Source: Rhytidiadelphus loreus
Taxonomy: Eukaryota > Streptophyta > Bryopsida > Hypnales > Hylocomiaceae
DNA length: 64,000 nucleotides
Direction of reading: 5' to 3'
Assembly (NCBI GenBank): GCA_947034895.1
Contig: OX344765.1
Location: 6,763,001-6,827,000 of the forward strand
This document shows positions 12,267 through 24,988 of the stretch, one piece after another. The translations under genes were made by a program, and so were the position numbers. Under the pieces are notes generated by a model that worked only from the letters and a program-made list of their open reading frames with translations, searched no databases and was not told the origin of the DNA. Within the stretch, counting starts at the first letter, position 1, and every line of letters starts with the position of its first letter.

Positions 12267-13034
12267 TGGACCCCTAATGATCCAAGCAACCATTTTTTGG
12301 TCATTTCTCCTCTTCTTTGTGCTTCCCGTTCTCAAATTCTGGATTAAATTTTTTTTTTTAAAACAACTTCTAAGAAATAGACTGCATTATGAATCCAATG
12401 ATGGTTGTTTCATCAAATTCTAAATTAAACTTACCTTGAGGAATTTTTCAAAGTTAAGTGGTGTAATGTAGTTTACAACTCATTTTTGGAGGTTCGATTT
12501 GGGCATGGACTAAAAAGTCACCTTGCTAATGTAATATTTTCCTAGGGCAAATCTACCTTGGAAAGGGCACATCCAAGGTGTTCAAGGAGAAGACAAGTGT
12601 CCCATTCTTTTTTTCTTCTTACAAACACTACTCTCATTTCAATGACCACATTGTATTGCAAGTTCCACCATGAATTTGAAAAATGCTTGGAATGTTGTGA
12701 AATTTTACATGAACATTTTCAATTCTCTTATCTTTCATTGAGCACAAAAAGGGCATCATTTCAAAATATTCTCACAAAAGTATGCTCCTTCAAAGTGCGT
12801 TGCCTTGTATTTCCATTGACCCAAATAAAAACTTCAAACATAAATATCTCCTAAACTATGAGGTCAAATAATCTAATTTTTTTTTGAGGTGCTCACTTCT
12901 CAATGTGAACTTCAAGAAGATCCTATGGTTACATTCTATCCGATCTCAAGAAAAAAAAAAGAAAAAAAATTGCTCAAGTTCCTTGGCAGTTTTGGCCCAA
13001 TTTAAAAGTATACCCCCGGGATCAATAGGGGCTA
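12267..13034 (+). mobile_element. TTAA-CCC family B element, copy 2
   Basis: It starts CCCCTAATGATCCAAGCAAC and ends GATCAATAGGGGCTAA. The interior matches the copy at 6456-7204 nearly base for base in places, for example GTGTCCCATTCTT and ACAAACACTACTCTCATTT. The flanking TTAA is not preserved on the left. The 98-codon frame at 12558-12854 is a shadow of repeat sequence. Confidence 0.7.
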
Positions 13035-13446
13035 AGGTAGGAGGCTCTGAAATGGAGCGGGTATTAAGAATGGACCTTGTAAATGGCTATGAAATGGACA
13101 AAGGGTAGTTTATAAATTGACCTCCTTAGTCATTGAATGAATAAAGGAAAAAAACATTATTAATTGTAAGAGCCAATCATTCTCTTTGCTTTCCCATTTT
13201 TCTTTAGAAGTTGCAAGTGAACAATTTATGGAAGACTTAGAGACATAAATAGGGACCTATGACACAACTCCTTTGAAAATTCTTAAGTAATTCAAAAATG
13301 TTTCAAAAAATATATAACCACTTGTGTTAGATTCCTCTTCTATTTTTCTTTGTCTGAAAAATGAACTAAAAATATTTCCATTTAAGAAAACACATGAAAA
13401 AGGCAGATCAGCCCTTGGATGAGCCATTTCTGAGCCTCCTACCTTA
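13033..13446. mobile_element. TIR element with TAAGGTAGG ends, copy 1
   Basis: The left terminus TAAGGTAGGAGGCTCTGAAA has a near-perfect inverted partner, TTTCTGAGCCTCCTACCTTA, 414 bp away. The terminal TAAGGTAGGA is shared with the element at 33474-33842, whose interior differs. It abuts the right end of the preceding family B copy. The 74-codon minus-strand frame inside is not recognisable. Confidence 0.7.
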
Positions 13447-15599
13447 AGTTCAACCACAATTGCTCTTCCTTCACCCAACAAAGATGCAAAAAATCCACAG
13501 TTTTCTTAAGGGAGGATTATATAAATGTAAAAAATCCCCCCTTATATAGTGTAGTGGTTAATTTTTTATATTTAAATAACTCTCTCTACTATTTTGAGTT
13601 CCCTTATTCCAAATTTCCAAATTGATATCCGTGATGAATAAGGACTAATAAGTACCAACGATTTTTCCACGGAATTAATTTATTATTGGCACAAAATAAA
13701 CCTAGATTCAATTGCAAAAGAATGGTAAAATAATGCTACTTAACCACCGGCCAACAACCCCCCGGGAACTTTTCAATAGACCGGATGTGGCCTAGCCCTG
13801 GCCGTTGGGCCCTGGTGCCCTGGTGGCCATAATAGCCTATAATTGGGAGGGCCAATGTACCATACCCGTACAAATGCATTGGAAGAAATTGCGTGGTCTT
13901 GGTCCCTTCTTTTTTTTTATTTTAGATTTTTAGGTTTCAGATTTTAAAACCTTTTCTACTACTAGTTTTTTATTTTATTTTTAATTATTTTATTTTTGTT
14001 CCGGTGCTTTTCCTTTTCATGGAAGGAAACAGTCAAACAGACAGACGGACCCTGGGATGCAAATTCCTCCCTTTAGAGGGCCCCGAATCAGTGCCTCGCT
14101 ATAAATGGCAGGACCTCAAATTTGAAGGGACAGAATCTGGGACAGGAGGCAACAAGTGGCCCACCCACACTGATAACATTCTACGAATTAGTGAGGGTGC
14201 AAAATTAGTGTTACTATAAAAATAAAAATAAAATCTTTTGTAGGGGTGGAATTCAGCGCTCAGAGCTGCTCCTGGTAATTTGCCTCCAAGGGCACCAGTT
14301 GCATCCTCTCCTTATCAAAGCCTCCGGCTATTCATTTTCTTTGATATCAAACTAAAGCTCTCCGTATCGAATTCCACCACAAAGTGGTCGAAGAATGAAA
14401 TAAGTAAACTTATCCTCTTCCACAACACCAATCCCATTGCTACACACTCATGAATGCCAACATATTTAATAACAAACCGCTAAATAATACAATACCACCT
14501 TGGCCCTATTCTTGTTTTTGTGCAATGACAAATATATGCTTATAGGACGCAAATTAAACCTTGCCCTAATCTTTCATGAAAATGCAAAACACCTCTCCAT
14601 CAATCCCCTTCAACCGAACCATCAAACCACCACAAAACACAATTCTTTGAATTTACATACTACAACGATTGATTTTCCCAAGAAACCATTACAATTTAAA
14701 CTAATAAATTCACATCCCTTATACATCACACACACCTCTTTGTATGGAATACATAACCACTTTTAGTTTTCATTGTTGGGGTCAAAGGCACTATCCACTC
14801 TACTTCCCACTAGGAATTACATAATCAACTTGACATCCCCCATTCTACAATGAATACTACTCTCACAAACATTAAAACTACAAGGAAATATGGCAAATGT
14901 GACTGGGATTTATGATTATTGATAGGCACATGGAACAAGGGTTGTGTAGCATTGCACACTTGGAGGTGATTGCAAGAAAGATTGAATGATTTTGGTAGCA
15001 TTTTGCCAAATTGGTTTTGTCTTTTGCTATAACTTTTGAAGTATGATTCCAATGAATCTGAATTTTTTTTGTTTTTGTACATCTCTTGAATTTTATTGTG
15101 TCCCTTATTTTTCGGAAATTTTTAAAAATCAATTTATATTTAGAATTCAATTTTTCTAATTTGTCACACTTTGGAGGGGGGTAGTACTAGGGAGTATCCA
15201 AATTTAATGATCTAGAACTAAAATTTTGGTAGTCTATTCACACATGAGTGGGTCATGTTCTATATGAAGGCCATCAAAAAATACGTTATTTTATATCCTC
15301 CATATTTATGCAAAAACAAGTATGAAAAAGGGGTCAATGGAAAGAGATAGATATGCATTTGGCACTTGTAGCAGTAGCATCTAAGAGCATGTCAATAAGG
15401 CAAGAAGGAGAGTTATATGAAATTCCACCCTCTAGTATACAAGATTGGAAGAAGAAAAAAACTATATCTAAGAAATTAGGGCATTAGACCTACTTTATAG
15501 AAGTAGAGGAGTTGACTCTAGTTAAATGGTGTTTATTTATGCAATATGTAGCATTGTGTATTACCTTGAATATATTGAAGTATACCATACAAACAATCC
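13447..15599. other. Mixed stretch without a recognised gene
   Basis: The part at about 13735-14380 is less AT-rich and may be a decayed gene edge. A GTGGAATTC/GAATTCCAC pair at 14246-14374 is inverted. No frame with a credible domain was found. Sequence at about 15015-15170 (CTATAACTTTTGAAGTATG ... AATTTGTCACACTTT) recurs at about 36002-36145, marking another dispersed repeat. Confidence 0.35.
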
Positions 15600-16440
15600 C
15601 GCTTAAAATGCACCAAAACAACAGTCTTTTAGAGATAGAATACTAGGTGATAAATGGTGGACGCTTTTTGAAAAGAAACATCTAGAAATAGTGCTTAGAT
15701 GTATACTTAGGTGGATTGAAAAGAGCCCTAGGGTTCACAAGGAAATTTAATACTGCCTTATACAACCTATTGGAGAGTATTTACAACAATACTATAGATT
15801 ACCACCCAATCACATGTGGAATGCATATGAGACTAGGGTATGTGCAACAAAGGGGAATTCTTCTGTATATCAAGGTAATAACAAAGAAAGGTAGTAAGAT
15901 TGTTCAATGAACAATTGCAAACAATAGAGAGTGGATGTCCATCAAGACTTACATCAATGCTATAGGATTCTATATAGCAAACCTACACATCTTGAAGAGA
16001 AAAAAAAACTGAATTGATTACATTAGGAACTATGAAGTAGGGGCAATAATAACTTATCAAAAAAATGGCTACATGATTGTAGAAATCTTCTTAGATTGGC
16101 TAATGTACTTCAAAAATAACGCACCATAGGGCATTTTAGAGGAAAATAAGCACCTACTTATTCTAGATGGACATGCTAGACATGTTAATTACAAATGAAG
16201 CAATACAATTTGGCATAGAAAATGGATTAGATATTCTAACCCTACCATCATATTGCTATCATGAAATGCAATCACTTGATGTTGCAATTTTCCATCCCTT
16301 GAAGCTAAATCTAGCAATAGAAAAGATGTTGAAGATAAGAAAGGACCTCCATTGGATATAAAGAGCTACCATGAAATCAAATCTAGTAGAAATGTTAGCT
16401 CAAGCATTGACAAGGGCTCTGGAGTCTACAAAAATTAAAT
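15600..16440 (+). pseudogene. Decayed pogo/Tigger-like (DDE_1) transposase
   Basis: Pieces in the right order match pogo/Tigger transposases. In one frame (15615-15893) I read GDKWWTLFEKKHLEIVLR, a stop, then NHMWNAYETRV followed by CATKGNSSVYQG. This corresponds to the usual WNxDET motif with the first catalytic Asp replaced by Tyr (codon 15826-15828). Farther on come YINAIGFYIANL, GYMIVEIFLDWLMYF, a stop, and LLILDGHARHV, which carries the second catalytic Asp. A frameshift near 16195 leads into IENGLDILTLPSYCYHEMQ and SLDVAIFHPLKLNL, the usual LP..(T/S)H..QPLD segment. Stops, a frameshift and the lost Asp show it is dead. The family is known to insert at TA; I could not define the ends. 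Confidence 0.85.
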
Positions 16441-18085
16441 CAAGATTTTCAAGGACACGTGTCTTTCCAATCAACATTATAGTTATAGATACAAATTAAG
16501 TTAGGTGCTAATTTTGTACTATAAAAAAATGGACTACCACGAGAATATCAAGGAGACCAATTGCAATCATCCATACCTAGTATTTCTTTCAAATGGGACT
16601 TCCTCCAAGTCAATCACTAGTGCCTAGCCTATTTTCAAAGTTGTATCTTTCTAAGCCTAGCGCATCTTCTCAATTGAAGGAACAATCCTTTGAGTAGTTT
16701 GTTGCAAGTTCCCAAAATGAAGATGTAGAAGACCCATTTGATACTATTGTAGAGTCTCTTGTCCATCTATTATTAGTAATTGATCTACAGTCTTAAAGAA
16801 TATCACCTGCACATTCTCTACCCAATATCTCAAAGTTAGATGATGAAGATGATGAAGAGGCACTAGTTGATCTTACAAGAGGCATTCTAGTTGACTACCA
16901 AGTTTAGTCTTGTGATTATATGGAAGAAGAAAAGAGTGAATCAATCATAAGAGATCTAAAACCAATTGTCTTAGTTGTAGTACTTGTTACCTCTGCTCAA
17001 GTCAATTGCCATCATTCCAAATACTATCCTTATAATGGAGATAGTTGATACTACAATATGTGCACTACTTCATGAACTTGTAGGAAGTGAAATCCATAAT
17101 GCTGCAATACAAAGGTCAATTTATACATTTGCAGTATGTGAGGTTCCTACAACTGCAATACAAAGGTCAAAGGACATAGCAACACTATTATAGATTCTTT
17201 CAATTCTTAGATTTATGACAAACAAAGCTAGAAAGACATTGATTGCTTTACATTGTCACAATAATCTTTTTACAAATGTAGCATTTGTTGTTGAGTTTTA
17301 AGAGAAGCTAAATAGAGATGTATTAAAAAAACTAGCCATTGAAGGAAAAAAACAAAACAAGAAGCAAACAAGAAGAAGAAAGAGAAAGAGAACAAAAAAA
17401 TAGATACAATGGTAAAAATGTGGATTAAAAAAATGAAAAAAAAGGCAAATTGATGCAACAACCCTAGGTACATACTCATCAGATACCAGAATCTGGCTAG
17501 TACAATCCAATTCACAACCATAGGTTTGTCCATGTAAATCTCATGTGGCAAAGTCTATGCTTGAATTTTATAAATTTGAAATAACATGATGGATTATTTA
17601 CTTGTAGTCAAAATTCTATCTTGTAACTAATCTTGCTTTGGTCTATTGTTGCGTTGAAACCTACTCCATATTTGACCTTGCTTCTTTCTCATGTTTCTTG
17701 CTCGTTTACTTTACATTTCAAGATTAGAACGGCAAATGAGAAATAGAGATGTAATAAGAGAAATTCAAAGGGCTAGAATAAGAACTGTGGGTGAGCTCCA
17801 TTGGCATTCAATTAGGGTTCAAAATTAGAGTTCAAATAGTTTAGCCATCTAGTTCCTTGAAAACTTATTGAAAACTTACATGAAAGCAAGTTGAAATCTT
17901 TATTCATACCGTAGTAGATTTTGCCAATTGAATAGATTGTAGCATACATCATCATTTGTTGGAATCTATACTATCTTATAGAAATCTCCAAAACATCTTA
18001 ATCTACCAAAAAATTGATTAAAAATAGAAATTCCAAAATCTATGAAAAATCTTCAAATTGATTACTAGGTCGATTACATTACTCT
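16441..18085. other. Probable tail of the pogo-like element and unassigned sequence
   Basis: The sequence from 16441 to about 17200 has Ser- and Asp/Glu-rich fragments such as DDEDDEEALVDL (about 16840-16875) and a repeated AATACAAAGGTCAA (about 17107 and 17157). This would fit a decayed transposase C-terminus, but no motif proves it. Nothing was recognised from 17200 to 18085. Confidence 0.3.
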
Positions 18086-18440
18086 GAATCTACAAAATTT
18101 GTCTCTATATCTATGAAATACCTTTGAATCACTAGAAAGATCCTTTTTTTGTATTCTTATGTCAAAGTTGATGGATTTTGTTAGACATCCCATATAACAA
18201 CCCTTGTTTTTATGTCAACAATGATGTCCACTATAACGTGAAGATGATGTAGTGGACATCATTGTTGACATAAAAACAACGATTGTTATATTGGATGTTT
18301 AACAAAATCTGTCAATTTTGACGCGGGTTCCTTCTAATGAATCTAGGCATCTACATAAATCATCACTAAATCTATGAAATGCTTTTGAATCTAGGAATCT
18401 ACAAAATTGTCACTAAATCTATTAAATGCCTTTGAATCAA
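18086..18440. repeat. Short degenerate tandem repeat interrupted by a hairpin
   Basis: Units of about 50-58 bp, with ATCTACAAAAT ... CTAAATCTATGAAATGC ... TTTGAATC in common, occur at about 18086-18130, 18341-18384 and 18388-18436. The inverted repeat at 18161-18322 lies between the first and second units. Confidence 0.55.
18161..18322. repeat. Long near-perfect hairpin (72-bp arms)
   Basis: The left arm 18161-18233 pairs with the right arm 18250-18322 around a loop of about 16 nt. The innermost 33 bp, including TCAACAATGATGTCCACTA, are perfectly complementary, and only scattered mismatches occur farther out. It could be a fold-back transposon or the source of a hairpin small-RNA precursor. 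No promoter or coding frame is associated. Confidence 0.8.
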
Positions 18441-19116
18441 GGAAACAAGTTTAATCAATGTAAGAAACGTTTTTGTCTATGCAATAAATACATCTACATT
18501 CTAATATCTACATCTAAATATAATTACATTTATATTACAATATTTACATTTAAAGTAAGATCTAGAAAGCCAATTACACCTGAAATTTCATCCAACAATG
18601 CCACATTAAATTTATTAACTTTGGAAAAAAATTGGCATATCTATTTTCAATAATGTCAACATGTTCCATGAAACAATGATTCACAAGAAGTTGGCAACAA
18701 TCCACATTATGCCTTAGACAACAAGTGAATGTATTGCACCAAAATCCATGTAAAAATGGTCACATTGTGAAGTTCAATACATGTGTAGAATGAAGTTGGA
18801 ACCACAATTCTCTTTCTATATCAAATTTGTATTAAAACTTTAAGCTAATTTTTTTTATGTAATAGTGAGTTCACTTAAAACCTCCAAAACATTGGCAAGT
18901 TAAACTACAAATTACAAATATACACCTACATTTGCAACACCCTTAACCATACTACTATTATCATCTACAATTACAAAATAAGATTTCTAATAATTATACA
19001 TACAACGCTAAACCTTAAAACATGTTTAATTATGTATACTAAATTGCAAGTACAACAACATCAAGAAAAATATGAACATAGAGAAACCAAGATGAAAGAT
19101 AAACTAACAACAAGTA

Positions 19117-19203
19117 TTCTAACCTTCAAGGAAAAACATAAGGTCTTCAAATAAAGAAACCATTCTAATCTTCAAGAGAAAACATAAGGTCTTCAAAGAG
19201 AGC
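19117..19203. repeat. Tandem duplication of about 43 bp
   Basis: Two adjacent copies carry ATTCTAACCTTCAAGG..AAACATAAGGTCTTCAAA, with a few differences. No gene is nearby. Confidence 0.6.
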
Positions 19204-20005
19204 AATAGCCTTAACACATAGAAAAATGAGCACAAAGAAAAGTAATTGTTGGCATGCAAGAATCAAATGACAATCCTTCTTATGTAAAACCTTTATGGCC
19301 CCCCCTAGAATGCATGGTAACATTGTCATTTTTAGGGTTCTACTAGTCTCAAAGTTTTAACCCCAAAAGTTCTTTCATGTTTAAAGGCCTAAAATTGCTT
19401 CAAAATACTAGTCTCCAAAGTAAGGCTAAAATCTTCATATGTATTTATTTTTTAACGAAACCAACTATATGATCCTCTAGTTAACTTATTAGAATAAACC
19501 CTCATAAAATTTTAGAATAATAAAACTTTACCAATTGTAAGATAATGATGCTTGGATTTCAAAAGAAGTATTTTGAACTCTTCCAAAATGGTTAGATTTT
19601 ATCTTTCAAGATTTTTACCAAAAAAGGTATAGATCTTACAACTTGCAACTCTCCATAATATGTTAAGAAATAAGTTGGCAATAAGTATGCTTGAAAATAA
19701 AATGTAAGTAGATAGAAGTAGAGAATGATTAAAATATGATTTTTTAAAGAATTTAGTTATGGAATTGAAAATGTCAATTTCCAATGGAGGATTGCTATTA
19801 TGTAAGCCCAAGAGCATGAGCATATGAGCCTAGAAGACTATACACCTATGGTGTAGGTGTCTATTATAGAAACCTTTCATGATTATAGTGTAATTATGAT
19901 ATATGTACCTGTATTATAGGTGTTTACATTATAAACACCTTCAATGGTTGTTTTATATCTACTCTTTCAATGAATCTAAAATCATTTTGCATACAAATGC
20001 CACGT

Positions 20006-20312
20006 CCATTAGAAGAAATCTAAGACCTCCAAAGCACTGCTAGTTTTGCACCCCGTGTGCAATTTTGGTGCAATTAGAGATTTTTTTTTCCAAATCTGAT
20101 GTGGCACTACTGGTGCCACGTCAGCACCACATCAAACTAATGACATTTTCATATTTTTAATATATTTTTAATATATTTTTAATATATTTTTAATATTTAA
20201 AAAATAATAATTAAAAAAAAATGAACTGAATTTTTTTTCTGTACTTGCACTGCATGGCTGCCAAAAATAAAAAAATTGGTAGCCTTTCAAGGCCTTAGAT
20301 TTCTTTTAATGG
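20006..20312. mobile_element. MITE with CCATTA-AAGAAATCTAAG ends
   Basis: The left end CCATTAGAAGAAATCTAAG and the right end CTTAGATTTCTTTTAATGG are inverted repeats 307 bp apart. The centre carries the inverted pair ATGTGGCACTACTGGTGCCA/TGGTGCCACG and four tandem copies of an 11-bp TTTTTAATATA unit (20152-20200). No coding frame is present. Confidence 0.75.
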
Positions 20313-20891
20313 ATTGTCATACCCCCATATACAAAATTGTTTAACTTGGTTCTTATTCTTCAAGAACTTAATGATGTTTTTGATTGGTTGTCAAAGATGA
20401 ATAATTTAATAAATTTAATTCAAAAATTGTAAATATGAAGTGTTCAATTCAAATCATAATATACTATTTATCGATTTGGAGAATTTCTTTTGACCTTTAT
20501 TGAAGGTCATCACAAATAAGATGTTGATTTGTCTTTGCAACTTGCTATTCAATTTATAGGAAAATGTGGAACCCTAAAATGTGAAATTACAAATCAATGA
20601 TTGATTCAAAGTCAAACAACCTTCTAAATCATTTTCTTATGAGAAATGCAAACTGTGTGTCATGATTTCATCCATTTTAGCTAAATCCTAATGACATCAA
20701 AGCATCTTCTCCATGATACCTTGCAACCGTTTTAATGATCTTACATTGCAAGAGACTCTGTTTGTAAATATATACTCTCTAGATTTCTTCATAATATTAT
20801 ATCGATGAAAATTCATCTGTCATGCCATGTCATTTATTGTATTTTTCATTGTTTTACCTATTGATTGTATTACTATCTTTTCACATGTCTT

Positions 20892-21900
20892 TTAACCCCT
20901 AATGACCCAAGCAACCATTTCTGGTCATTGATCCTCTTTTTTTAGTTGTACGTTCTCAAATTTTGAAAATTTAAAAATAAAAATTGTTAGAAAAAAATAG
21001 GATACCTTATAAATCCAATGGCAATAGTTTCATCAATTTTAGAATTAAATTCCACCTTGTGGAATTTTTTTAAAGTTCAATGGTGTAGTGTAGTTCACAA
21101 CTCATTTTTTGGAGTTTGTTTTAGGCGTGGATTGAATAGTCAACCAATCAAAGTCATTGTTTTCCACCTCAAAAACAATAGATCCACGTCAAACATATAG
21201 ATCCAAGGAACTCAAGGAGAAGACGTGGGAGAAGACAAGTGTCCCATTCTTGTTTTTCTTAAAAACACCAAAAATTGAAAAATGACCAAAATATTGTGAA
21301 ATTTAGATGAACATTCTCTAGTCTTTTGTCTTTCATTGATCACAAAAGGTCATCATTTTAGAATATTCTCACTAAGATATGCTCCTTTAAAGTGTGTTTC
21401 CCTATCTTTGCACTGACCCAAATAAAACTTTGAACTTTATATATCTACTAAATTATGTTGTCAAATAATCTGAAACTTTTTTGGGTGCTCACTTTCTATG
21501 TCATTAGATGTGATTTGGAGGCAAGGGGAGGGCCATTTTAGGCCTATTCTTCTTTGTTGTTCACTTGCAATGAAAGAATGTCTCATTGTTAGAATTAATT
21601 TTTTTTTAAAGTTTTCAAATGAAAAAAAAAGCTATAAAAAAAATTCATTTTTTTTTTCCAATTTGACATGGCCAAAGTTTGGCCACATCAAACTGCTACA
21701 ATGGTAGCATGCCCCTGTTCCCCGCACCTTAGGAACTTGTAGCCCTCCAAGACCCCTAAATTCCATCTAATGGAAGTACAAGATCCTATGGTTACATTAT
21801 ATCCAATCTCAAAGAAAAAATGAGCAACAAATTGCTCAAGTTCTTAACAATTTTTTGCCAAATTTTGAAAGTACACCCTCCTTTGGTCATTAGAGATTAG
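20892..21900 (+). mobile_element. TTAA-CCC family B element, copy 3, with nested MITE
   Basis: It begins TTAACCCCTAATGACCCAAG and ends GGTCATTAGAGATTAG. Apart from the nested insertion at 21502-21772, it follows the copies at 6456 and 12267 through the same landmarks (GTCCCATTCTT, AGATATGCTCCTT, CCAAATAAAACTT, GATCCTATGGTTACATT). It has no coding capacity. Confidence 0.75.
21502..21772. mobile_element. Nested MITE with CATTAGATG ends
   Basis: It begins CATTAGATGTGATTTGGAG and ends CCCTAAATTCCATCTAATG, an inverted pair. The related family B copies have no insertion at this point: they read from CAATGTG directly into AACTTCAAG. This copy is split between ATGT and GAAGT. The empty-site comparison fixes the boundaries. 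A related copy is at 27635-27932; both carry a GGCCATTTTAGGC.TTTC-like segment and a central GGCCACATCA/AGCCACGTAG segment. Confidence 0.8.
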
Positions 21901-22542
21901 TCTATCCACCTCATCAATAATAGTACTCCCTCTGTCCCAAAATGATCTTCTTGTTTGACTAAATGTTCTAGATTAAGTCTAAAAATAACTTTTTAAAAAC
22001 CCATTTCGCATGGTAGGTAGAGTTTAGTATACTCTTAGTGTCTTGCAAACATTGACTTTAGAAGTCTTTTTTCAAAGTGCAGTTTTAAATTATTGAAAAA
22101 TAGAATTTTGGGGTCATTTTTAAATAGCACCAGTGGGCATTTAGTTGTTGAGTGTGAGGTTATAATTTTATGGACATTTAGAATAAGCCAAAGTCCATGT
22201 GTGGACCTCAATATTGACTCCAAAAGTTTCTTCTCCTTCAATTAGACAAAACTCAAAGAGATGCAAAAAATAAAATTGAACAATGTTGATTGACCCCTTG
22301 AATCATTTCATGTGTCTTTTGATTGATGATTGAATGGATGGAGGGGGAGCTATTCCTCAAAATTGTTTTGTTGATCCTAGAGAGCAATCGAAAATTGAAT
22401 CTAACCAATTTGCAACATCACAAATGCAATAGGAAGATCATTTTAGGACAAAAAATTAGAGCCAACAAGAAGATCATTATGGGACTGAGGGAGTAATAGT
22501 TACCTCAATAAACATGTCACTCATTCCTAAATAGGAGATGCA

Positions 22543-24058
22543 TTAACCCATTAACGTCCGTAGTCGATTTGATGGGCGGGTGTAGTTTATGTATACAATT
22601 CCAAAAAAGTGCTATTTTGTGCCCTCTTGATAAATGTAATTTTAGATCGGATTGAATAAATAAATTTCATGGGATAGGTTCTTGAACCACACAAAAAATG
22701 AAAGTGATCCAATGGTTCACATTTTGTAATAACTCTTCAAAGATTGATGTGCCATAAACAGCCTTTGGCACTAGTGCAAAACTAGGGTTTGCTACAATTG
22801 GGCATAAATTTGCGTAAATCGTCTGGAAATTGACCCAAAACCTTTCAACTAATTCCTTCACACACATAAATAGTTGTCCTTTGAAATAAATATGCATTTT
22901 TCATTGAAAATCCCAATATGAAAGGTCAAGCTCTTTCAAGTTTGAACAAGTACAACTCACTCATTTTTGCACACATTCTCTTGAAATTTGGTTTTGTTAG
23001 GAGCGTATGAAGACACTTTAAATGCATTCCTCTTTGAATTTTTGGAAATCAAATGTTCTAGAAAATTGTAGGAGACAAAAAGTACCAAAGTCGACAAGAA
23101 AGTGGTCGATTGGTTCTTAACCCCTAAAGGACCGGACTATATTTTTTGGGCTGTATAGAAATTTTGGGCAGGTACCTACAAGCAGAGATTTTCATATTTG
23201 GAGCTGAAATTTTAATAGAATGTGGGGGCAAGGAATATCTTTCATATGCACCAAATTTCATGACATTTGAAAATATGAGTCAAAAGTTATGGCCCAATAT
23301 GATACTTTTTTCACTAACATGGTAGTTCAGGTAGATCAGAAAAAATCACTTTTTCCAGAAACAAAAATTTGGAATTGATTTTCTAGAGTTTTATATACAC
23401 AAAAAGATTTAAATCATTCCATTTTGATCAATGAGTCAAAAGTTATGAGGATTTTTTGTTTGCGGGTAGTTTTGGATTTCTTACTCTAAAGTAAACTTTG
23501 AAATCCTTTATCTTACCCAATTTTCAATATTTTTGGACAAAAATAAAATTGTAGGATGTAGATATATTATTACAACATTTCGACCATTGAGATTGAAAAT
23601 TTTCAATTCCATATTTAAATTGTAAATAATTTAGTATTTTTAATCATTCTCTACTACTACCTACTTACTATTTTTTTCCTATATGCTGTACTACTCCAAA
23701 TGATCTGAAATTTTTCAAGCATGTGGCCAACTTGTCTAGGAAAACAAATCCAAAGAAGCACCACCATTTAGGTCATTTTTTCATAGAAATGTGAGCTTGT
23801 GAAGTGCAGCTGCCCTGCTTTTCGCAGGGTAAAAAAAATGATTTTAGTTAATTTGAATGCTTATATCTTGTAATCCACCCGGTGGAAATGTCTGAAATTT
23901 TTACCACATGTTTTTGATACTATATAATACAAGATCCTAAGGTTAGATATGTCGAAAAAAGTTTTTTTCCAAAATTTTGGTACTTGTATTAGAAATGGCA
24001 GTTTTGAAGCGTTTTTGGTGAAAGTATAGTGACGGTCCTTTAAGGGTTAATGGGTTAA
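22543..24058. mobile_element. TTAACCCATTAA element carrying a nested TTAA element
   Basis: The left end TTAACCCATTAA (22543-22554) is exactly inverted by TTAATGGGTTAA (24047-24058). Removing the inner element at 23117-24050 leaves an outer element of about 580 bp whose right terminus is restored across a single TTAA. The 76-codon minus frame at 22667-22897 lies in the outer element and is not recognisable. Confidence 0.75.
23117..24050 (+). mobile_element. TTAA-bounded DNA transposon nested in another
   Basis: It reads from TTAACCCCTAAAGGACCGG to ACGGTCCTTTAAGGGTTAA, about 934 bp. The termini match those of the copies at 2125 and 55058, and the reverse-complemented right portion recurs at 57301-57860. 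The interior has no long frame. It sits precisely in the TTAA of the outer element's right terminus. Confidence 0.8.
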
Positions 24059-24988
24059 GAACATGGTCAATTTATAACATCCTATCTTAGTTTTGAATAT
24101 GTCCAATGAACTTAGTTTCCCCCATTCCAGGTTTGTATTGGCCTACTTCATAGACATGGTGAATTGACCCCTATTCCTTCAAATCTTTTTCACTGTAAGG
24201 AAAATCAATGAAACTTATAATTTACCAATGATAATAAAATATGGAAAAGGCATGTTTGGAATCATAGACTCGATTTAGCCAAGAGAAGTGTGAAAATATA
24301 AAAGTTTACCATTTCAACATTAGGGATAAATTTTTACATTTATATGTTGTTGGATCAATGATGGGGGTTGTTTTCCATAACTATCTCCTATGATGATGCA
24401 TCCAGGTTTATGTTACAATTAACACCCCCCTCCTTATAAAAATTAAGAGTCGTTGATCTCATACACAAGAATCTTCTTCGAACGTTGTTGATCTTGAAAA
24501 ATAATACGGATACAAATATTCTAGGATATGTAAGCATATATATATAATATACATAAATAAAAGAAGACAAATACAGAAACATTTTTAGACATTAATTCAT
24601 ATCGATTGCTCAGCACATTCAATCTAGAAAATAAAATAATGAGGGGATCAACCAAGTCCAAGGTGTTTGTAAATAAACCAAGCCCTATAAATATACAAGA
24701 ATGTGGGATAATAAAAACTAATTAAAAACTATCTTGGGCTGCCCAAGCTGCTTGCCAACTACCAAAAATCACATATCATGCAATAACTTCTTAACCATGT
24801 AGTCAAAAGTTATGAAAATTGTTGCACCTTAAGGCTACCCCTTAGGCATATGTTGTGTAAAAATTTCAAGGAAAAAATATGAAAATTATGTTTGTAGTGA
24901 GTTGCCCAAAATTGCTATGTTGCCCAAAATGGTGTTTGGACCTTTAGGGGCTAATTATTACTTTCATCCCAAAATATGCAAATTTTAA

